From the NCBI GenBank assembly GCA_003013855.2, contig ML058407.1, forward strand, positions 4,544,372-4,608,371: DNA of 64,000 bases, written 5' to 3'. Under the pieces are notes generated by a model, which worked only from the letters and a program-made list of their open reading frames with translations, searched no databases and was not told the DNA's origin. Shown here piece by piece: positions 1-12,039 of this stretch (its first letter is position 1; each line of letters starts with the position of its first letter). The position numbers and the translations under genes are program-made. Source of the DNA: Liriodendron chinense (taxonomy: Eukaryota > Streptophyta > Magnoliopsida > Magnoliales > Magnoliaceae).

Positions 1-199
1 CTTCGTAGGAAGCTTATGCGCGTTTGTTTACGTTGCAGGTATTAGGGCACATCAACAGCATTGAGCTCAGTTCATGTACCTGATCTTTTGGGCTTTTGTT
101 ATATTTTGTATTTTCCTTTTCGGCACTGTACTCAACAGAATATTAGTGGATATCTGATGATGTTTTATGGTTTTGATTATGCTCCTGTACAAAAAAAAT

Positions 200-775
200 T
201 TACCCTGAAAATCCTCCTGGTGGGATCCCAGGATCGGAACCTAGTATATGAGAGCTAGGAGCCGAGAATGGGGTACTACGGAGGTTGTTGGCACCAAGGT
301 CCGCGATTGGGAATTTAGTGAGCCCAGTCCTCGGGTTTGGGGCGTGACAGTACGCATTGTAGGATGAAGAGTTTTGCGATGGTTGATAGGTATATCCATA
401 CAAGTGATCACGCATTGTCTTAACCGGTTGGCCACTATTCACCAATTCCTTTTGTTGTTGCGCACCTCCTATCATTACCGATGGAACACTTATGTTATTT
501 TCAATCCTATAATCACGTAATGTTTTTTTCGGTTGATCATTATTCAATTTTGCTTCGTTCCGGTACTCCCCCATCGTCTTATGCCGTGTCTCAACATGTG
601 TATTGCTTTCATTAATGTAATCATGTAGCGTCTTACGTGGGCGTAGTGGAGGTTGTTTGAATCTCTGAAAACACTCATGCTTGGAGGGATCCCAATCACA
701 ACAAGTTTGGATCCCATGGTTCGACTTTTTATCTTCCAAAAGGTATGCATAAGCATTACCCATCCAATTAGCCAT
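200..775 (-). CDS. Gag N-terminal-like ORF of an Athila-like element
   Basis: This ORF of 191 codons starts with Met at 775, about 250 bp downstream of the primer binding site on the minus strand, the position expected for gag. The protein has four spaced copies of a short motif of the form K-T-(L/M)-x-(D/E)-(Y/H): KTLHDYIN, KTMGEYRN, KTLRDYRI and KTMRDHLY. The same kind of motif (RSLRDYLQP) opens the gag of the related plus-strand element at 28686. No capsid domain or zinc knuckle follows. The protein ends at 200 in a Pro/Ser/Gly-rich tail, so it is either truncated or the N-terminal part of a broken gag. The family assignment is inferred from position and motif only. Confidence 0.45.
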   Translation of the reverse strand: MANWMGNAYAYLLEDKKSNHGIQTCCDWDPSKHECFQRFKQPPLRPRKTLHDYINESNTHVETRHKTMGEYRNEAKLNNDQPKKTLRDYRIENNISVPSVMIGGAQQQKELVNSGQPVKTMRDHLYGYTYQPSQNSSSYNAYCHAPNPRTGLTKFPIADLGANNLRSTPFSAPSSHILGSDPGIPPGGFSG

Positions 776-1020
776 GATGAAATTTTAAGGAATTGAAACT
801 ATCATAATCTAAAAAACATAAAAATAAAAAGAAGGGAGATGAGGAGATGTTACCTTTGAAGGTGAGAAATATGTTAGCAACAATGTCCTACAAAAATAAA
901 AATAAAAATTATTAGTAATTTAGAAAAAAAAATCAGAAAATCTACTTCTAGAAAAACTGGAAATCTTACATAACTAAAATTATTTTATAGCTACTAGAAT
1001 AATTAGAACTGTTTAACCTT

Positions 1021-1040
1021 TTCTCCGGTAGCGGCGCCAT
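1021..1040 (-). other. Primer binding site, Asp-tRNA type
   Basis: Read on the minus strand, the sequence next to the LTR end is ATGGCGCCGCTACCGGAGAA. It closely resembles the TGGCGCC-starting site complementary to plant tRNA-Asp that Athila-type elements use. The related plus-strand element has the equivalent site at 28200. Confidence 0.7.
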
Positions 1041-1045
1041 AAACT

Positions 1046-2406
1046 TGTTCGTTCGCCTCAAGTGCAAGGTTGTGACGTAGTAATAATCTCGGTAAGATCG
1101 AGGTCGATCCATAGGGAAGGAGGTAAATAATTCAAATTATCCTAATAACTAGGATCTAAAAGGGTTTATGAAATCAGTTTTAAGCATAAAACATTAAAAA
1201 TCTGAGAATTGAGAAGAACTAGAGCATCAAGGATCCACTTGTAGTAGTTCAATACCAATCCATTCATTTAAGCACAACACAATTAGAATCAAAGTCTTAT
1301 TTCCCATCTCATTGGAGGATATAACATTCAAGCACAAACAGTCCCACTTAAATCTGGAAATCAGATTTCTAGTTCTAATAAAGCACATAGAACTTGAACT
1401 TATAGCTTTCAAAGTAATAGCCATGTCAAGAGACTATGACATGCTCCAGGGTTACTACAATTCGAATTTAAATAGACCAATCATGACAATCTCAGAGAAT
1501 TGCAAGGAACTCATGTCCGAAGTACACAAACTCTTATAATTCATCTAAAAATCCAACTTTATTCAAACTAGAAGTTTAAAATCCAAAATTAAGAAAATGG
1601 TACTTGCATAAACGAATTAAATCATTGAAACTAACTACAAACTTCACCTCTTAGCTCTAGCTAAGAGGTTAACTAAAAGAAAGCATTATTAAACTAAAAC
1701 TAGAACTAGAACTAGAAGAAGAAAGAAACACTAGTTGTAGGAGGCTAGGAAGCCTCCTATGTCTTGTCTCTTTTCTCCCCACGGTCCTAGATGTCTTAGA
1801 AAGATGGTGGATGTGGCCTTTTATAGGAGAAATCGTGCACCAAGTTGGAAACTTTCAGAAATCGTAGAGTCCTTACGTAGTCTGGACGCTAGCCGGCTGG
1901 CCGGTTGGACCTTGCACAGCAACATAGGAGCCATCTGGACACCATCCAACCTATTTACCGACCGATTGGCTGGCCAGCCGGACTTGGTAAAAGCAGTCCA
2001 GTGAGTTTAGCTCAAAACAGCCTAAAAATCCGAACTGTCTAGCCTCAGGGCCAACCTGTCGTCCGACCGGCTGGATCTAGCCACCGACCAGCAGGAGGTG
2101 TAACAGCAGGGCTATTTTCTACATTTTCTGCACTTTGATTTTCTGGCCCTGCAATTCTGAACTTTGGTTTTTCTAGCCATTTCAGGTATTCAACTTGATT
2201 CCTTCAAGGCTTTTTCTCCACTTCTTTGGCTCATCAAAGCTTGGTCTCCTAATTATTCTAAATCCTTCAAATTAACATTATATCCATGACATCTCTCTTT
2301 TTTACCTACAAACACAAAACAAGCATAGGTCCTTAACTTTAACAACTTAAACTATGCAATTGTTCTATGAATTGTGGTTAGAACATGCACAATTAAGGGC
2401 TCAACA
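1046..2406 (-). repeat. LTR of Athila-like family, minus strand
   Basis: The LTR is 1361 bp and runs TGTTCG...CTCAACA as written, so it reads TGTTGAG...CGAACA on the minus strand. The primer binding site abuts its left end, so this is the 5' LTR of the minus-strand element. A TATA box (TTTTATAG as written, about 1818-1825) is followed on its upstream side by a degraded GC-rich GACCGG-type repeat region at about 1890-2100. The same LTR family occurs at 9667, 19533, 24793, 35027 and 36937. Confidence 0.8.
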
Positions 2407-2449
2407 CCTAACAATGAGGATGGACGATGTAGATCTAACAAACACATTG

Positions 2450-2675
2450 CATTGCATCAAAGAATCCAATGCAATTGGGTTGGATTATAAAAAGCCCAGA
2501 ACCGTGAAACTGAACCGGTTTTTATGATCCGGTTCTGGTTCAGTTTTAGGGTGCTAATAGTCCGGTTTCGGTTTCGAATTTCTTGAAACCGTTGGGAACA
2601 GTTCGGTTCCGGTTTCACCCCAGAACCGAACCGAACTGAACCGTGTGCACCCCTAACTGCAAGTAGCATCGCTTA
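2450..2675. repeat. Degenerate hAT-type MITE fragment, possible
   Basis: This stretch is rich in self-complementary AACCGG/CCGGTT and GGTTCGG words. On the minus strand its right end reads TTAGGGGTGCACACGGTTC, a terminal type common in plant hAT MITEs. I did not find a matching left terminus or an 8-bp duplication, so it is probably a truncated copy. Confidence 0.35.
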
Positions 2676-3065
2676 TTTCAATAATGACAAACATGCCCTT
2701 GTCATAATTGGTGAGGGGACGGGATGATTCCGCTGCTCTCGTGGCCCACCTGAGATCTCCTTTAGAATCTCTTTTTACCATAGATGAAAGACTATTTGGA
2801 TGCACGTGATGGACGGATTAGATGTCATGAACAACGTAGAAACATCAAAATACAGGTATTTGTAGGATAAGCTTATTCTACACTGCTGATTATTAGATCT
2901 AGCCTTCAAAATGTATCCTCAAGAAGAATTTTTCCCTGAGAATACAATGCCCAGAAATCCGAAGGATGATGATGGTTCACTTGTCTGATTCTCAACCCTC
3001 AAGGATGAAAATGTTGTACTTGATTTGCTCATGAGGGATCGGGTGATTAAAAGCTACAGTTTTCA
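2676..3065. other. No recognisable gene
   Basis: This is AT-rich intergenic-type DNA with no long ORF and no repeat structure that I could define. Confidence 0.5.
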
Positions 3066-3068
3066 TAA

Positions 3069-3625
3069 GGGCCTGTTTGATTTTCCTGGGAAATAGAAAT
3101 ACTCTGGAAACAAGTCATTATTACTTCTTTACCCGGTTTGAAATTCGGTGTAATTCCTACCTCGAAAATCGGTCCAAAAGAAGTAGTGTAAAATTATGGG
3201 CCCCACCATGATATATATGATATATCCGCTCCGTCCATTAGTTTTACTTGAATATTTTAAGACATGAACTAAAAAATAAGGCTGATCCAACATTCAAGTG
3301 GCCCACACCATAGGAAACAGGGGCAATAAGAAGTTTTTAATGATAAGTGTTGGATTCCCTTTTTCTTGGTGTGGTCCACCTGAGCATTGGATTTGCTTCA
3401 TTTTTTTGTCCATTCCTTGTGTTCATTTGCCAAAAAAGATGGATGGTGTAAATAAGCCACATGCATAACGGTGGGCCCCACCTATATTTCACATTCTCCT
3501 CGATTTTAGCAATATAAAAGTAGGCAGTCAAATCATACATGGGGAACGGCGTAGGAATTACCCAGAAAATAATCATTATACATTTACATTACATTTACCA
3601 GAGAATTGGAAAATCAAACAGGCCC
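3069..3625. mobile_element. Tourist-like MITE (PIF/Harbinger), TSD TAA
   Basis: The 557-bp element has inverted termini GGGCCTGTTTGATTTTCC at the left and the complement ending AATCAAACAGGCCC at the right. It is flanked by TAA at 3066-3068 and 3626-3628. A TAA duplication with GGGCCTGTTTG ends is typical of Tourist MITEs. The interior contains GTGGGCCCCACC and TGGTCCACCTGAG fold-back sequences that recur in other elements of the window. It has no coding capacity. Confidence 0.85.
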
Positions 3626-3689
3626 TAAGAGTAGAGTCAGTAAAGCCTGCCCAAAAAGTTAGAAATTTTAGTAGATATATGTGTTCATG

Positions 3690-4200
3690 GTTCTGGCTTT
3701 GCATAGATGTTAGGAGTTTTTGCAGATTTTCTTGTGCACTCGCAGTCAAATGTTGTTGAAGATGCTTTGGTCTCATTTACAGATCTGCTGCTGGACCCAG
3801 TTACATCAGATTTTACTCTGCTTTAACGGAGCTCATTAGATGAAAAGGTATACATATTTTGCCAATATAGGGAAGAGAGATGATAGCTGGCCTGCAGAGG
3901 TGGGGATATTATTTGTCAGTGTTCTCTTATTGTGATGGGCAATGGATATTGTACTGCTGTTTCACTTGCACACCGTGGAAAATATACAGTTGTTCTCTTT
4001 GGCAAGGTAGAACACACTCAGTTTATAGACTTATTTGCATCTCTTCTACATTTGAATTAAATCTATTTTGTCTTTTTGGATTCTTACAAGTGCTTCATGA
4101 GGATGTTCTAGCATTATTTGGATGCAGAGAATCTCAAAGCATCATGTTCTGCATTCCAGAAAATTTTCTTAGCAGAGCACATATTTACTAGCAAGGTAAA
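3690..4200 (+). pseudogene. Possible broken host gene relic, function unknown
   Basis: Three separated pieces read like plant exons. About 3720-3860 encodes ADFLVHSQSNVVEDALVSFT and continues a little, then has an in-frame stop. About 3930-4003 encodes GNGYCTAVSLAHRGKYTVVL and then meets a GT. About 4088-4195 is a third open piece with an AG before it and a GT after it. I do not recognise the protein. The pieces are not joined by a clean splice pattern, and other frames are also open, so this may be chance. If real, it is a decayed fragment of a host gene. Confidence 0.25.
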
Positions 4201-4370
4201 TAACATCCATAATATTAAGGGATAGTGAAAGACAACAAAAACTGATACTTGGAAATAAAAAAATTGAATCTCTCATTGGAACGAAGGAAAAGAAATGCAA
4301 AATTCTAAATGGGAAGAATACTTTTATTTTCAGTAGAAAAGGAGATGATCACAACAAAAATCAGCTGGAG

Positions 4371-4373
<3 letters not shown>

Positions 4374-4415
<42 letters not shown>
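4374..4415. repeat. (TA)n microsatellite
   Basis: About 21 uninterrupted TA dinucleotides. Confidence 0.95.
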
Positions 4416-4418
<3 letters not shown>

Positions 4419-5875
4419 CTTCTGTTTCAGCATCTTCTATCTTGACTGCAAGCCTTTCTTAAGACTGCCTAAGGAACTCTGGATATCATGTGCCTTCATC
4501 CCATCACTTCTATCAACAGCCTGATACTGGGCTCTCCATAGAATTCTTTATATGCCCAATTACGAATACTGCATTCTGTCCGTCAGCCATCAAACCTGCA
4601 TTTCTCTTGTAATTTGAGATTGGGTATGAGAATCTTTTCCACCTTTCAACCCAAGAACTTATGGTATCAGATTTTTGATTCATTCAGGTCTATTCATTCA
4701 GGTCTATTCATTTTAAAAGCTCTGAGGTCCACTGAAGCTTTTTCGTGACACTGTTTTACCCAATCATTCTCGTATCAGCAACAACTTATCAATGTTCGAC
4801 TGATATCCAATCTCCATGTTTGATGTTTCTGCATGTGTATATACCCTGCTTCTGTCAGTTGCCATGTGAAATATTGATCATTCAATCAAGCGGCACCCCA
4901 CAGAGCATGTGCTCTGGCTTATGAATCAGAAAAAAAATATGGATGGTTAAAATGCGGTCTGCCTGCTGTTTGTTTCGATTGCCACTGCCCTACCAGATCC
5001 ACTTCTTGCCAAATTGAGCATTTTAGGGGGTACGTTCTTTATTTCCTGGCGCCCCACAGAAAAAAAAAATAAATAAATAAATAAATAAAGTACACAGGTT
5101 CTTTGTGGAATCGACGTGAAGAATGTGTTTCAGCTACTATAAAGGTGTACCTGAAAGAAGCCTATATGTGTCAGTCACAGGGATTCTCAGAGTTGATTGA
5201 AGTGAGCAACTTCTTGTGTCATCATAAAAAGGCTAGAAACAAGCTCAGCTTGCAAATAGATGTGGCAATTGGTTGGGTCAGCCTGCAGTCACCCGGTGTG
5301 TAGTCTTAAAAAAAGGCTATACTTATGTGGTTTGAAATGGGTTTGTTCGGTGTGCCTGACTCAATTCTTTGGCAATAAATTTGGCTCATTTAGTGAATGG
5401 GTCAGGCTTGGGTTGGACCATGCCCAACCAGACCTGCGCTGGCCCGGACAATATGACCCAAACCTACCAACCCTGTAACCTAAAACAAAATAACAAAAGA
5501 TAAATGTTTATGCATGTGATCATGTAGGCACTCATGTAATTGGGTTGGGCATGTCTTGGTTCTCATATTCCATTCTTCCGCTTGAGTTTGGTCGGGTCTG
5601 GTTGGTTGAACCCGACCTGATTACAATTACATGGGTTGGGTCAGGTGGGGCTTGGACGTGATGAACTTTTTAAGTGGATCATGTTGGATCAGATCATTAT
5701 GAAATGCTGGTCAGGTTTGGGCCAGAGTTCTTGTCCTATTCAGTAGGCTTGGGCAAACTCTGACCGTACCCGTTGATGAATCACAATATTTAGTGAGACA
5801 TGAACTAGCTGTTAATTTCTTTTTTTGGATGCTTAGCCCATGATGCAATTTACCATCCCTCAAAAAGCACGGACA
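4416..5875. other. Intergenic DNA with short A-rich and GGGTCGGG-type repeats
   Basis: No convincing gene. An AAAT microsatellite lies at about 5070-5093. At 5270-5760 the sequence is rich in GGGTTGGG, GGTCGGGT and CCCGACC words in both orientations, as in degraded hAT-type MITEs, but the ends cannot be placed. Confidence 0.4.
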
Positions 5876-6593
5876 GTAAAATGTGGGTCCAATATGAGGA
5901 TGGTCCAAATATTACCTTAAGTTTAATCAATATGAACCGTCCATTTTCTTTTCCAGTAACTGGATGGTTTGGGGCAGCTCATCAATGTGATTTTGAAAGG
6001 CATGGGCAATCAATGGTGGACTCACATGGTGTAAACCTTTTCAGTATAATCATTCTATAGACCATTTGTTTCCTTGAAATTGTTCAGATAGCTTGAGAAC
6101 AATGCACAACTAAAAAGGTGGGACACAATGTGTGCTCCATCTCACTGATTAGAGCCATCATATAATTGATATGGACCATTTATTTTCTTTCCAATTGATC
6201 GGATATGGTTGACCATATATCTAATACATCAAGTTGATGCTCCACTGTCAATAAATTTTTCCAGATCATTTTATGCTATGAACAAAAAAATTAGGAAGAT
6301 ATAAGGCTCAAGTGGAGCATCAACTTGATGTATTAGATTTAATCCATTCCATCTTTAAAATTTGTTCTACAAATCTGAAAACAATACATTTGTTTGATCC
6401 TAATTTAGAGGATGGATTTTTAAAAACTGTACTTCTATTTATGTCTTTCCAAAACCTCATCATAGTCCAATTGATTGCAGCGTAAAACTTCTAATCATTG
6501 ATATCCACCATACATCATATAGGCCCCACTTCTAATTTGCCATGTGTTTGATGGCCATGAAAATGGATTGACCACATCAATGATACCCAAAAC

Positions 6594-7812
6594 TAGGGCT
6601 CTCAATGGGTCGGATTTGGATCGGATCCGGTTGGATCCGGCTCCAAGTATGAAAATCTTTAGTTGGATTTGGATTAGATTTGGATCCATTTCCGATCCAC
6701 TTATAAATAGCCAGATCCATTTTCGATCCAAAATCCATATAGCCATCGGATTCGGGTTGGATATCTAGGTCCGAATCCACCACATCAAAAATCTAAAAAA
6801 TTAGCCTGATTCAAAATTTTTGTGACCCTATGAATATTTCAAATGTGGACATTCAATTCTCATGTTTTCGGTCCACTTGAGTATTAGACCTGGCTCATTT
6901 TTTGTCACACGTTCTAAAATGAGCTCACAAAACGCATGGCTAGGGCGGATTTCTCACAAACATCATGGTGGGCCCACCTAAGTTCCTAGCGTGAGAACTC
7001 TCTCTCTCTCTCTGGGAAAGCCAAGTTGCGTCGCAGGGAGCAAATTAGGTGTTACCCGTGGAATAGCTTAGTGGGCGTTACCCTTATCGTGTGGCCCACA
7101 TGGGTGACATTTTATATATCCATGTTGTCCATCCGTTTCTCCAGTCCATCTTAGGATGGAGTTTTAAAAATTATACAGATCCAAATCTCAAGTGGACCAT
7201 ACCATTGGAAATAGTGGTGATTGAGTGCCCCACCATTAAAAATTCCAAAGAGCCCATCATAAGGTTTTAGTCGTGTTTATTTGCAATCTAACCTCTTGAT
7301 AATGTTAAGCAGATCTAGATGAAGGTAAAATAGAAATATCAGCTTGATCAAAAACTTTTGTGGCCCCCAAAAAGTTTTTAATAGTCATTCATCACTGTTT
7401 CTAGTTTCTAGTGGTATGATCCACCCGAGATTTGGATCTTCTTAGGGTTTGGTATCACGTCCTAAAATGAGATGGAAAAACATATGGATGGCATGGATAT
7501 ATACACAATAAATCAATATAAGCCCCACATGGTTAGGGTATGACCCACTAAGCTATAGTCGCGCTCTCTGGAGATGTTCTCTAAGAAATTATCGAAAGAG
7601 AGTCCTCTCTTCTCTCTCTGCATGTGATAGTAGAGATCTAGTCGGATCTCACTGCTAGGTTCGGATCCGACCCGAATATTATTCGAATTTAATTTTGTGA
7701 ACCCAAATCTGATCCATTTAATTAATCAGACATATTTTAAGATCCAAGTCCGCATTATACGGGTTCAAAGCGAATCAGATCTCAGATCCAACCCGCTCCA
7801 TTGAGAGCCCTA
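6594..7812. mobile_element. Non-autonomous hAT element, 8-bp TSD CCCAAAAC
   Basis: The 1219-bp element has inverted termini TAGGGCTCTCAATGG at 6594 and the complement CCATTGAGAGCCCTA ending at 7812. Perfect 8-bp duplications CCCAAAAC flank it at 6586-6593 and 7813-7820. The subterminal regions are rich in GGATCCG/GGATTTGGATC words. It encodes no transposase. It sits in the spacer of the larger inverted repeat and contains another fold-back unit. Confidence 0.9.
7063..7556. repeat. Fold-back unit nested in the hAT element
   Basis: The ends are inverted copies: ATAGCTTAGTGGG at 7063 and CCCACTAAGCTAT ending at 7556. The arms extend inward with GTGGCCCACATGG against CCCCACATGG. The internal text (AAATCTCAAGTGGACC, ATTAAAAATTCCAAAG) is shared with the Tourist element at 3069 and with parts of 47.7-48.8 kb. 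Confidence 0.6.
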
Positions 7813-8339
7813 CCCAAAACGTCAAATCCCAAATCTAGAGGGCGCATCATCTGCAACTCATCTTCAATTGCTCATGATTCTCAAGAGAAATTGATAAGAT
7901 AATTCTAACCATCCGATCAATTGGAAAGAAAATAAATGGTCCATATCAATTATATTATGGGTCGAATCAGTGAGATGGAGCACAAATTGTGTCCCACCTT
8001 TAGTTGTGCACTATTCTCAAGCTATCTAAACAATTTCAAGGAAACAAATGTCTAGATTGATTATATTGAAAAAGGTTTGATCAAAGGTTTGATCAAATCT
8101 AGATACCATGTGAGTCCACCATTGATTACCCATCCCCTTTAAAATCACTTTGATTAGCTACCCTATACCATCCAGTCATTGGCCAAGAAAATGGACGGTC
8201 CATATTAATTATACTGAAGGTAATATTTGGACCATCCTTATATTGGTCTCACATTTATGGTTAACCATATATCACTGGATGGACGGTGTAGGGATAAAAC
8301 TTCTTTCGCGACATGCATAAGGATAAATTTGAAGTCAAA

Positions 8340-8498
8340 TTTTTAAGAAGGATTAGGAACACCAAGGCACCTCATTTACCTGTTTCTTCTCTCCTTAATG
8401 CTTCTTGTTTTCATGTGTCTTCCGTTTTTAGCTTTCAAGGGCTCAATTGACTCACAGACACACAGACTCACGTGATTGACAAACAGGGTGCATAAACA
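8340..8498 (-). repeat. Truncated 3' LTR of the outer SIRE-like copia element
   Basis: The sequence ends ...TTGACAAACAGGGTGCATAAACA as read from about 8477, and it resembles the U3 start of the SIRE-type solo LTR at 42697-44650 (compare ACCTCATTTACC...TTGACAAACA here with the region 44490-44650). On the minus strand it begins TGTTTATGCACC. Only about 160 bp remains; the rest of this LTR is missing on the left side. Confidence 0.55.
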
Positions 8499-8512
8499 AT
8501 CTCCCCCTTTGT
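8499..8512 (-). other. Polypurine tract of the outer SIRE-like element
   Basis: On the minus strand this reads ACAAAGGGGGAGAT directly before the LTR start. It follows a GTTTTTGTCAC...TTGACAAAGGGGGAGATTG context that is characteristic of SIRE/Maximus-type copia elements. Confidence 0.65.
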
Positions 8513-8934
8513 CAATTATGTGACAAAAACCTATTTACTAAAACAACTCAAAATAAATTACATGTTAAAGGAAAATAAAAGATTACAACTCGAATACACT
8601 AAGACATGTAACTAAACTTTGATTGCTCCTCCTGAAATGCTTCTCCACAAATAATCAATTCCCTTTAATCACAAATAGATCCTGCAAAACAGAATACAAT
8701 TTGTTTTGGTGGGACTTGATCTTTCTTCCCATTTTTGTCAGTATTTAACAAAGAGTTAGTTTCATAAAATAATAAATCATATACCAAGAATTTCAGAATT
8801 ATGAAAAACTCGATAAGTCATAGATTTAACTACAAGCACATACTAACATGGGATTAGAGTGCATATATTCAACAACACATGGAGCATGCATAACATGATC
8901 ATTCAACTGATACTATCTTAACATGGATGATCAT
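8513..8934 (-). mobile_element. Internal 3' segment of the outer SIRE-like element
   Basis: This is non-coding sequence between the polypurine tract at 8499 and the point where the Tat-like element begins. It contains no ORF. It is interpreted as the region upstream of the 3' LTR of a minus-strand copia element whose 5' half lies beyond 40.6 kb. Confidence 0.45.
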
Positions 8935-9666
8935 TGTTAGAACTAGAAAAATTGTGCTCGTTAGCAGTTTTTCCTGTATTTCATTATTTTGGGGGAGAAT
9001 TCTGAGTATAAAGACATTCATAGAAAATCATAAGCAATCACAAAGTATACACGAGAAAGCACCACGAGGTGAATTTTATTCCAGAGATTCCGAGATCTTT
9101 TACACTCCAGGCTGTGAACTGGTCACGAACTCTTAATTACATCAGTGGGTGATCACCCTTGATTAAAAGGCAAAAGTAAATACATGCATGTATCATAAAT
9201 GGATTAAATAGAGCGTTAAAAGAGCATAAATATAAATAAAACACAACATAGACAACACAGAGATTTTTTACATGGAAACCCTTCGGGAGAAAACCAGGCA
9301 CAAAGCGATAAGATTCCACTATGCATTGTAGTTATACAATAGATGAAATATCAAAGGGATGAAGCACGGATAGATCGAGCAAGTAGTTTAAATCGTCATT
9401 GATTATAATCTCTAGTTCATGGTCGCAGGGACCGAGTTTAGGATTTCTTATGGACCAAGCCATTGTTAAGACCAGTTAGATGTTGGTCCCGTGCTCTTTC
9501 AGGCGTTCCTAGTTGAGTAGCAACCACGATTTTAACCGAGTCGTGTATCTCAATATCATCACCCGTCTTTGTGGACGAAATGACTTTCAAGAATACACTC
9601 CACGGTTTTCATTTAGTGCATCCAGTGCCAGTGACTGTCTCCGTTTGGACTGGTGACTTAGTGGAG

Positions 9667-11028
9667 TGTTCGCTCGCCTCAAGTGCAAGGCTGCGATGTA
9701 ATAATAAATCTCGGTAAGACCGAGGTCGATCCACAGGGAATTGGAGAACAAATTCCAAACTATTCCAGCAACTCAGTTTGTAATAAATAAGAGATTCAAT
9801 TGGACAATTATGCTAAAACATAAACTTAATGAAAACAGTAATTTAAAAGCACTAAGGCATTCAAGGATCCACTTGTAGTAATCCCATGCCAATCCAATCA
9901 CTCCAAGCAAGATATATAACTAGATTTGAAGTCCTATCTCTCATCTAGTTGGAAAATAAAGCATTAAACACATTCAATCCCACTCAAGTTGAACTTCTAA
10001 GTTCTAGTCCCATTCAATAATGTAGAATTCGAAATCATAGCCTTCGGAGTAACAACCATGCTTATGGACTATGGCCTGCTCAAGGATTACTATAATTCAA
10101 ATCTAAACAAGCACAACATGATAATCTCAGAGAATTGTAAGGAATCCATGTCTGGAGCACACAAACTCTCATAAAACATCTAAAACTATCAACTTCAAGA
10201 ACTAGAATATGCAAAAATCCAAACTTGAAGTAAAATTACTTGAACTAATCTGAATCAAACATGGAATTGGCTACAAGCTTCACCTCTCAGCCTTAGCTGA
10301 GAGATTCTAGACGAGCATTGTCATACTACAACTAGAACTCAAATAAGAAAACATAAAAATTAGAAAACTGGAGTTTGGAGGGTTGCAGACACTCCATGAC
10401 GACTTCCTTCCTCTCCCACAACGTCCCTTAGCTTCTATGATACCCTAGGAAGACACCCTACGTGTCCTTTTATAGTGGGAAGCTCAGTTGCTTCGGAAAC
10501 ATCTCGAATTTGCGTAAGGATATGCACTTGCACAGAGAATTTTGGAACCCAATTTGGAAACTACTTGTTTTTGCCTGTGGCCGACCGGTCTGAACCAGTC
10601 GGACTAGGCTGGCCGACCGGTCATGACCGGTCGGACTTCTCTGTTTGACAGTCTAGGGAGTGTAGATGGGTTGCCGACCTGCTCGCCGACCGGTCAAGAC
10701 CGGTCGGACCAAACTGGTCCTTCATCCAATGTCTTCCAAAAGTGGGCAGTGGGGTGGCCGACCGGTCACGACCGATCGGACCTTCTTCCCTTTACATTTT
10801 CTTTCTTCCTTTCTTCTTCTCTCTCCTCTCCTTGCTTTCTTCTTTCTTCGGCCCTCCTTCAACCTTCATCCGATGGTTCTAAATGACCCCTTTTGGTCTC
10901 TAATTGAGTAAAGTCCGCTCTCATTCCTACAATCACAAAACATGTATTAGATGGGCCTTTTAAACATGAAAACCATCCATATATTGTAATGTAATGGGCT
11001 ATGCAATGTATAATTTGGAGGTTCAACA
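9667..11028 (-). mobile_element. Solo LTR, Athila-like family, TSD TGGAG
   Basis: The 1362-bp LTR reads TGTTCGCTCGCC...GGTTCAACA as written and is flanked by TGGAG at 9662-9666 and 11029-11033. No internal sequence is attached, so it is a solo LTR. The TATA box on the minus strand is at about 10466-10475. The GACCGGTC array lies at 10580-10780. The 5-bp duplication falls inside a 70-bp minisatellite of the host Tat LTR. Confidence 0.9.
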
Positions 11029-12039
11029 TGGAGGACACCCCATGGTTTCTTAGTGCATCGAGTGCCAGTGACCGTCTCCGTTTGGATGGGTGACTTAGTG
11101 GAGGACACCCATTACCTTAGCCACTCAACTGATGGATCCCGCCTTGGACAGGATGCACATCAACTGGTCTTAATGATGAAGTATTTCAGACGTTTTAGAA
11201 CTCTTTGATTATGGTTTTCGATGATAACAATAATCCCCTTTGATTTAGTTTCATATCTCGATCCGAGATGAAATAAATTCATGCAATGGATGCAAATGAG
11301 CACAGTACAAAGTAAATATGCTTTATGCATGCTTGAGAGAGGATCACATTTATACTAGATATTCAGTGTTTTAGACAGATTATGGATTTGATTTGATTGA
11401 TTTGCTTCGTATATATCTTTGTGTCATCGATATTTTTTCCTTCACGTCTTGGAGATCGCAATTGATTTCATTTGGCATTAGTAGATTTTCGGGAAAACAG
11501 GGCACTTCCCAAGGCCAGTTTATGATCCGATCGGAGGATTTGGTGAATACCTATCACGATCGTCTTTGGATAGGGGTGGATTATGTCTACGAGGGTCATA
11601 ATTATGCCGGATCCACCTTGGTGTTAGTGCGATCGCACTCCATTTCGTTTAGTGTAAGTCGATTTCTGAGCCAACAGGGCACTTTCTAGGGCTGAAAACT
11701 ACTAAGTAGTGGACCTGTTTATGGTCTGATCAAGGTTTTCGAGAATCCTGAGATCAGATAATCTCGTTTAATGCATGATTATGGTGTATCATGTTATGGC
11801 AGAGAGAAGTTTCCCTCTCGGGTTCGGTCAAATTCCGCCCGATTCCTCTCGATTTAGGCCGTTTCTGGCTCTTTCGGAAGGGTTTCCAAGGTTTGCAACT
11901 TTGACTAAGTGTTGGCCTTTTCGATCAAATTGCTGGCGAATCCAGTCCGGAGGATGAATAGAGGGTATTTATGTGTGTATAGGAGCGTCATCTTGATCGG
12001 AAGGCAGGCCACATCACAGAAGGTCCAGGGCTCAAACTA

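Larger units (their letters stand above)
1..1045 (-). mobile_element. Athila-like gypsy element, internal 5' part (runs off left edge)
   Basis: This is the internal region directly downstream, on the minus strand, of the LTR at 1046-2406. It contains a primer binding site next to the LTR, a short leader (about 780-1020) and a gag-like ORF. The stretch 1-199 has no convincing coding sequence. The rest of the element, including any second LTR, lies outside the window, so completeness cannot be judged. Confidence 0.65.
5880..8265. repeat. Large inverted repeat (fold-back) with about 350-bp arms
   Basis: The left arm, about 5880-6205, is the reverse complement of the right arm, about 7905-8265, with roughly 80 percent identity by eye. 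Matching landmarks are ATGAGGATGGTCCAAATATT against the complement near 8220, and CAATTGATCGGAT near 6200 against ATCCGATCAATTGG near 7913. The spacer is about 1.7 kb and contains a later hAT insertion. The arms do not show clean terminal duplications, so the element class is open. A transcript through it could form a long hairpin. Confidence 0.65.
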
